A program made the position numbers and the translations under genes. A stretch of DNA of 64,000 nt from Desulfobulbaceae bacterium BRH_c16a (GTDB taxonomy: Bacteria; Desulfobacterota; Desulfobulbia; Desulfobulbales; Desulfocapsaceae): assembly GCA_000961725.1 (NCBI GenBank), contig LADS01000036.1, positions 62,001-126,000 on the forward strand, written 5' to 3'. Below, one piece after another: positions 60,903-64,000 of the stretch; the first letter of the stretch is position 1, and every line of letters begins with the position of its first letter. The notes under the pieces were generated by a model. It made no database searches. It saw only the letters and a list, made by a program, of their open reading frames with translations, and was not told where the DNA came from.

Positions 60903-61493
60903 TTAATCAATTTTTATACCTTCCTTTTTGAACCGAGTTAATATTTTGTCTTTCAGCAAATAAGAATTATTTTGGGCCCAGGCTTGGCCAAGCACTAAAG
61001 ATTTGTCCATTATTTCTGGAGTAAACGATATGATTTTTCTCCCTAAGTCGGTTTCATAAAAAGCTATTAGTTGAAGAATTTCTTCGTGTGAGTAGTATTC
61101 ACAGTATAACAAAACCATATCTTTGATTAAGTCGCCATCGGGATCCATTCCAGCCTCAAACCAATTTATCGTCTCCTCCTGGATTACAGAAAAAGCTCTT
61201 GGTGAAACTTCAGGTTTTTGCTTTTTTAATGTTTCTATAGACTGGTTGGCTAAGTGTATTCCGAGTTTTTCACCAATCGCTAATGATCCTGTCACCTGTA
61301 ATAATTTTAAAGTGTCTTCGTATTTTTGATCGGCTTTCGCCTGATCATCTTTGGCTCGGGCGACTGTTGTGTTATGGCTCTTTTCAGATCTGGAATTCAT
61401 ATTGGATCCGTCTTCCATAGGAACAACACCCGGAGATGATGCGCACCCAAAAAGGAATACAAGGCCAAGTATAACCAGTAGATATCTTATCAT
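60903..61493 (-). CDS. Lipoprotein with DUF2059-like domain
   Basis: A 196-aa lipoprotein: MIRYLLVILGLVFLFGCASS, with the lipobox Cys at residue 17. After a polar linker, the C-terminal half (about 80-196) reads INWFEAGMDPDGDLIKDMVL and YYSHEEILQLIAFYETDLGR, then IISFTPEIMDKSLVLGQAWA, the helical pattern of DUF2059. ATG 61493 has AAAGGAT upstream; a start 29 codons earlier lacks a site and would bury the signal peptide. The gene is visibly more AT-rich than its neighbours, which suggests acquisition from elsewhere. Confidence 0.75.
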   Translation of the reverse strand: MIRYLLVILGLVFLFGCASSPGVVPMEDGSNMNSRSEKSHNTTVARAKDDQAKADQKYEDTLKLLQVTGSLAIGEKLGIHLANQSIETLKKQKPEVSPRAFSVIQEETINWFEAGMDPDGDLIKDMVLLYCEYYSHEEILQLIAFYETDLGRKIISFTPEIMDKSLVLGQAWAQNNSYLLKDKILTRFKKEGIKID

Positions 61494-61901
61494 TTTAATA
61501 TCCTTTATACATACCGACCAACTCACGCAAAGAACAATAAGCCATTTGTTCGTCCTCATTCTTTCACCATCCTGAGGCAAATATCAACACCTATTGCCTT
61601 GTGCATCACTTCTTCAGATGTCTAGCAAAAGATTGGCAAGATCGCAAGTTTTACGATCTTCTCTGCCTTCCTTCCTGGTGGAGGTGGGAATCTCACAGAG
61701 AACGTGGTCTACGAGCCCTTGAGCCGAGACTTCAGCGGCGGCAAAAGAACATGATCTGTTATTTTTCCCCTGTGGCGGGAAGCAGCTTGAACAGACTTGC
61801 TTGCGCCATGATTGTTTGCTGGGCTATTTGCTTCAAAGTTGCTACAATTCCCGGCGGAATGAAGTTGAAAATTTGCAGCAGGATGCCCGGGAGAACGGAT
61901 T
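61494..61901. other. Intergenic region upstream of the polyamine-binding proteins
   Basis: About 400 bases between divergent genes. A 104-codon plus-strand frame at 61601-61915 shows no domain, overlaps the next start and lacks a ribosome site, so I do not call it. A TACAAT hexamer near 61840 could be a -10 element. No riboswitch was recognised. Confidence 0.4.
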
Positions 61902-63032
61902 ATGGAAAATATTGACCCATGGCAGACACGGCGGCCGAGAACAAGACCGGTGAATTTCGCACCGGCTTATACTTGGCTGCTGCTCATCTTTTCCTTGCCG
62001 GCCCTGCTTTTTGGTTGCCGGCAAGCTGAATCGCAGGTAACCCCGACATCGCCGGAGGCAAGGGAATTGGCATTGTATACCTTTGCCGAAGACATGCCGC
62101 AACCGGTGCTCGATGCCTTCACCAAGGAGTATGGCATCACCGTTCGATGCTTCTCCTTCCAATCGCCTGAGGAGGCAGAAGAGCACATCATGTCGGGAAA
62201 GGTTTACGATGTGGTCCTCATAGAAAACCAACTTTTTCCAGCACTGCTGGAAGGGCATTTTCTGGCTGAGATAGATCTTGCCAATTTACCGAATTTTAAG
62301 AACATATCTGCAAATTTCCGCGACTTGGCCATTGATCCCGGGAACCGATACTCGGTGCCCGCCTCGTATGGAACAACAGGTCTTGTGGTGCGCACCGACC
62401 TCGTCGGCAACAACCTGAAGGGATGGGCCGATCTCTGGGATCCGCAATATGCCGGCAAGATCGGCCTGCGGGCTCAACCACGTGAGATTATCGGCTTGAC
62501 GCTGAAAACTCTCGGCTATCCCTTTGCTTCTGAAAATCCACGCGAGCTGGAGGCGGCGTTGAACCGTCTGCTGGAACTGAAGCCGGCCATTGCCCTCCTG
62601 GATATCGAGGCCGACGAGGCGGTCCGCAGACTGCTGCAGGGAGAGATAGCCATTCTGCACGGGTACGCCGAGGATTACCACGAGGCCCATGAGCAAAATC
62701 CCGCGGTTGCCTATGTTCTTCCGGTGGAAGGAACAGCTTTGTGGAATGAGAGTTATGCCGTCCCCGTCACCGCCCGCAACAGGCAAAACGCAGAACTTTT
62801 TATCAATTTTCTGCTGCGCCCGGAAATAACCAGCCAAATCATCAACGAAAAAAAATATGCTCAACCCAATGATGCGGCGCTTCCCTTGGTTAATCCGGAA
62901 ATACGTAACAATCCGGTTGTTTTTCCAAGCGACCGGGAATTAAGAAACGGCTCCACTATCCTGCCGCTCAGTCCGGGTGGAAAAAAGTTGTACGCCGATA
63001 TCTGGCATCGATTTATGACGGAGAAGCCATGA
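61902..63032 (+). CDS. Polyamine-type (PotD-like) substrate-binding lipoprotein 1
   Basis: A 376-aa extracellular solute-binding protein of the spermidine/putrescine group. The N-terminal hydrophobic stretch ends in the lipobox LLFGCRQ. The body has LALYTFAEDMPQPVLDAFTK, VRCFSFQSPEEAEEHIMSGK, YGTTGLVVRTDL, ADLWDPQYAGKIGL, and INFLLRPEITSQIINEKKYA. GGGAG lies before the ATG. Its stop overlaps the start of a paralogue (ATGA). No permease or ATPase gene is in view, but they may lie beyond the window end. With patA at 42 kb it hints at polyamine use. Confidence 0.85.
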   Translation: MENIDPWQTRRPRTRPVNFAPAYTWLLLIFSLPALLFGCRQAESQVTPTSPEARELALYTFAEDMPQPVLDAFTKEYGITVRCFSFQSPEEAEEHIMSGKVYDVVLIENQLFPALLEGHFLAEIDLANLPNFKNISANFRDLAIDPGNRYSVPASYGTTGLVVRTDLVGNNLKGWADLWDPQYAGKIGLRAQPREIIGLTLKTLGYPFASENPRELEAALNRLLELKPAIALLDIEADEAVRRLLQGEIAILHGYAEDYHEAHEQNPAVAYVLPVEGTALWNESYAVPVTARNRQNAELFINFLLRPEITSQIINEKKYAQPNDAALPLVNPEIRNNPVVFPSDRELRNGSTILPLSPGGKKLYADIWHRFMTEKP

Positions 63033-64000
63033 TGCAGAAAACATTCTTGTTTGTGAGGAGTTGGCTGGTCGTGCTCGGCGGATTGCTGACGATGTGCCTG
63101 GCCAATGGTTGCGACAATATGGAAAATCCGAAAAATCCTCCCGCTCTGGCCAAGGAGCTGGTGTTCTACAACTGGGTGGAGGACATGCCGCGATCGGTGC
63201 TCGATGCCTTTACCAGGGAGTATGGAGTCAAGGTCAACTACCTTACTTTTGAATCTCAGGAAGAAGCGGTCAAAAATATTCTCAAAGGCAATGTCTACGA
63301 TGTGGCGGTTCTGGAAAATCCGTTCATTCCCTCTTTGGTGGCGGCCAAACGGCTTGCCGAGATCGATTTTGATTATGTTCCTCATTTTAAAAATATTTCC
63401 GCCAATTTTCGCGATCTCGCTATCGACCCGGGTAACCGCTACACCGTTCCCTACCACTACGGTACGACCGGACTTTTAGTCCGTACCGATCTTATCGGCA
63501 ATGCGGTGGAGAGCTGGACGGATCTTTGGGATCCTCGCTTTGCCGGCAAAGTGGCGTTGCGGCGCCAGCAAAGAGAGCTCATCGGTATCACTCTGCTGTC
63601 GCTCGGGTACGACTTGAATTCGGAAAAACCGGAGGAAGTCAATGCCGCTGTCGATCGTCTCATCGCCTTGAAAGAATCGGTCCTTTGGGTCGATGTCGAT
63701 ACTCCCAAGGCGGTGGCAAGGCTTCTCAGCGGCGAGGCTGTTATCTTATTGGGCTGGCCCCTGGATTATCAGATGGCCCACGGGGCTAATCCGGCTGTGT
63801 CCTATGTCCTTCCCGAAGAGGGCACCGCCTTGTGGAGCGATAACTATGTGATCCCGGCAAGCAGCCCCAATGCTTATACCGCCGCAATTTTTATCAATTT
63901 TCTGTTGCGGCCGGAAATCAGCGCCCAGATCGTCAACGAAAAAAATTACCCCACCGCCAACGAGGCTGCTCTTCCTTTCATCAATCCTGAAGTAAGGAAC
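63029..64000 (+). CDS. Polyamine-type (PotD-like) substrate-binding lipoprotein 2, cut by the window end
   Basis: This frame starts at ATG 63029 (GGAG upstream, four-base overlap with the previous gene) and runs to the end of the window with no stop, 324 codons. Its lipobox is CLANGCDN. It is a clear tandem paralogue of the preceding gene: LVFYNWVEDMPRSVLDAFTR, FKNISANFRDLAIDPGNRYT, WTDLWDPRFAGKVALRR and INFLLRPEISAQIVNEKNYP. The two have diverged throughout, suggesting an old duplication with possibly different ligands. Confidence 0.88.
   Translation, partial: MMQKTFLFVRSWLVVLGGLLTMCLANGCDNMENPKNPPALAKELVFYNWVEDMPRSVLDAFTREYGVKVNYLTFESQEEAVKNILKGNVYDVAVLENPFIPSLVAAKRLAEIDFDYVPHFKNISANFRDLAIDPGNRYTVPYHYGTTGLLVRTDLIGNAVESWTDLWDPRFAGKVALRRQQRELIGITLLSLGYDLNSEKPEEVNAAVDRLIALKESVLWVDVDTPKAVARLLSGEAVILLGWPLDYQMAHGANPAVSYVLPEEGTALWSDNYVIPASSPNAYTAAIFINFLLRPEISAQIVNEKNYPTANEAALPFINPEVRN

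Noticed and set aside
61601-61915. 104-codon plus frame before the polyamine-binding protein
   Set aside because: Overlaps the next gene's start, lacks a ribosome site, and its composition (Trp, Arg, Cys-rich) is not protein-like.

Overview
The window looks like a chromosomal stretch of an anaerobic, chemotactic, Gram-negative bacterium. Most likely it is a member of the Desulfobacterota (former Deltaproteobacteria), of the Desulfobulbales/Desulfobacterales kind. The evidence is the combination of an A-type flavoprotein, a Ni-CO dehydrogenase CooS with CooF and a flavoprotein reductase, a tungsten-type aldehyde:ferredoxin oxidoreductase, many sensory and c-di-GMP proteins, and two sigma-54 response-regulator systems. 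This assignment is inference; no rRNA or other marker gene is present. I found no tRNA, rRNA or CRISPR array.

Layout. 0.4-9 kb: fprA-like flavoprotein, HxlR regulator and tautomerase beside a perfect 21-bp inverted repeat, a periplasmic binding protein convergent with a chemoreceptor, a diguanylate cyclase and a sigma factor that has lost region 4. 7.8-11.6 kb: cooS-cooF-FNOR operon. 12-19 kb: gdhA, an NTP/NDP-exchange-type transporter, a Tat-exported aldo/keto reductase, DUF1428 and YihY proteins, and an iron alcohol dehydrogenase. 19.4-27 kb: a frameshifted PAS-GGDEF-EAL protein, a large receiver/PPDK-N protein and a chemoreceptor with two CZB-like zinc modules. 27.3-28.9 kb: HipA/HipB-type toxin-antitoxin locus in toxin-first order. 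29-38 kb: a branched-chain amino acid type ABC transporter (livFGMHK) downstream of its dCache histidine kinase/NtrC-type regulator pair; a sigma-54 promoter and two tandem dyads lie in front of livK. 38-44 kb: NhaC antiporter, then a patA-AOR-moaD operon that could oxidise putrescine to 4-aminobutyrate using ferredoxin, and a TetR regulator flanked by REP-like palindromes.

44.5-60.7 kb is the most unusual part. A biotin locus (birA-bioY-bioM-bioN-ygiM) is present twice in direct orientation, and the copies have decayed in a complementary way. Copy 1 keeps birA but has only short scars of bioY, bioN and ygiM. Copy 2 keeps bioYMN and ygiM but has an exact 243-codon deletion inside birA. Both keep a BirA-type operator over the promoter. 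Between them lies an operon pxpA - NCS1 permease - pxpB - pxpC - biotin carboxyl carrier - biotin carboxylase, whose domain set matches a split urea-carboxylase-like enzyme. Divergent from it is a TorT-type binding protein / histidine kinase / sigma-54 activator system. The 0.7-kb divergent region has a GG-N10-GC promoter facing each side and three related dyads spaced 110-111 bp apart. I propose that this sensory system controls the carboxylase operon, and that biotin uptake and ligation are kept alongside to supply its cofactor.

60-64 kb: an SH3-domain membrane protein, a DUF2059-like lipoprotein and two tandem polyamine-type substrate-binding lipoproteins, the second cut by the window end.
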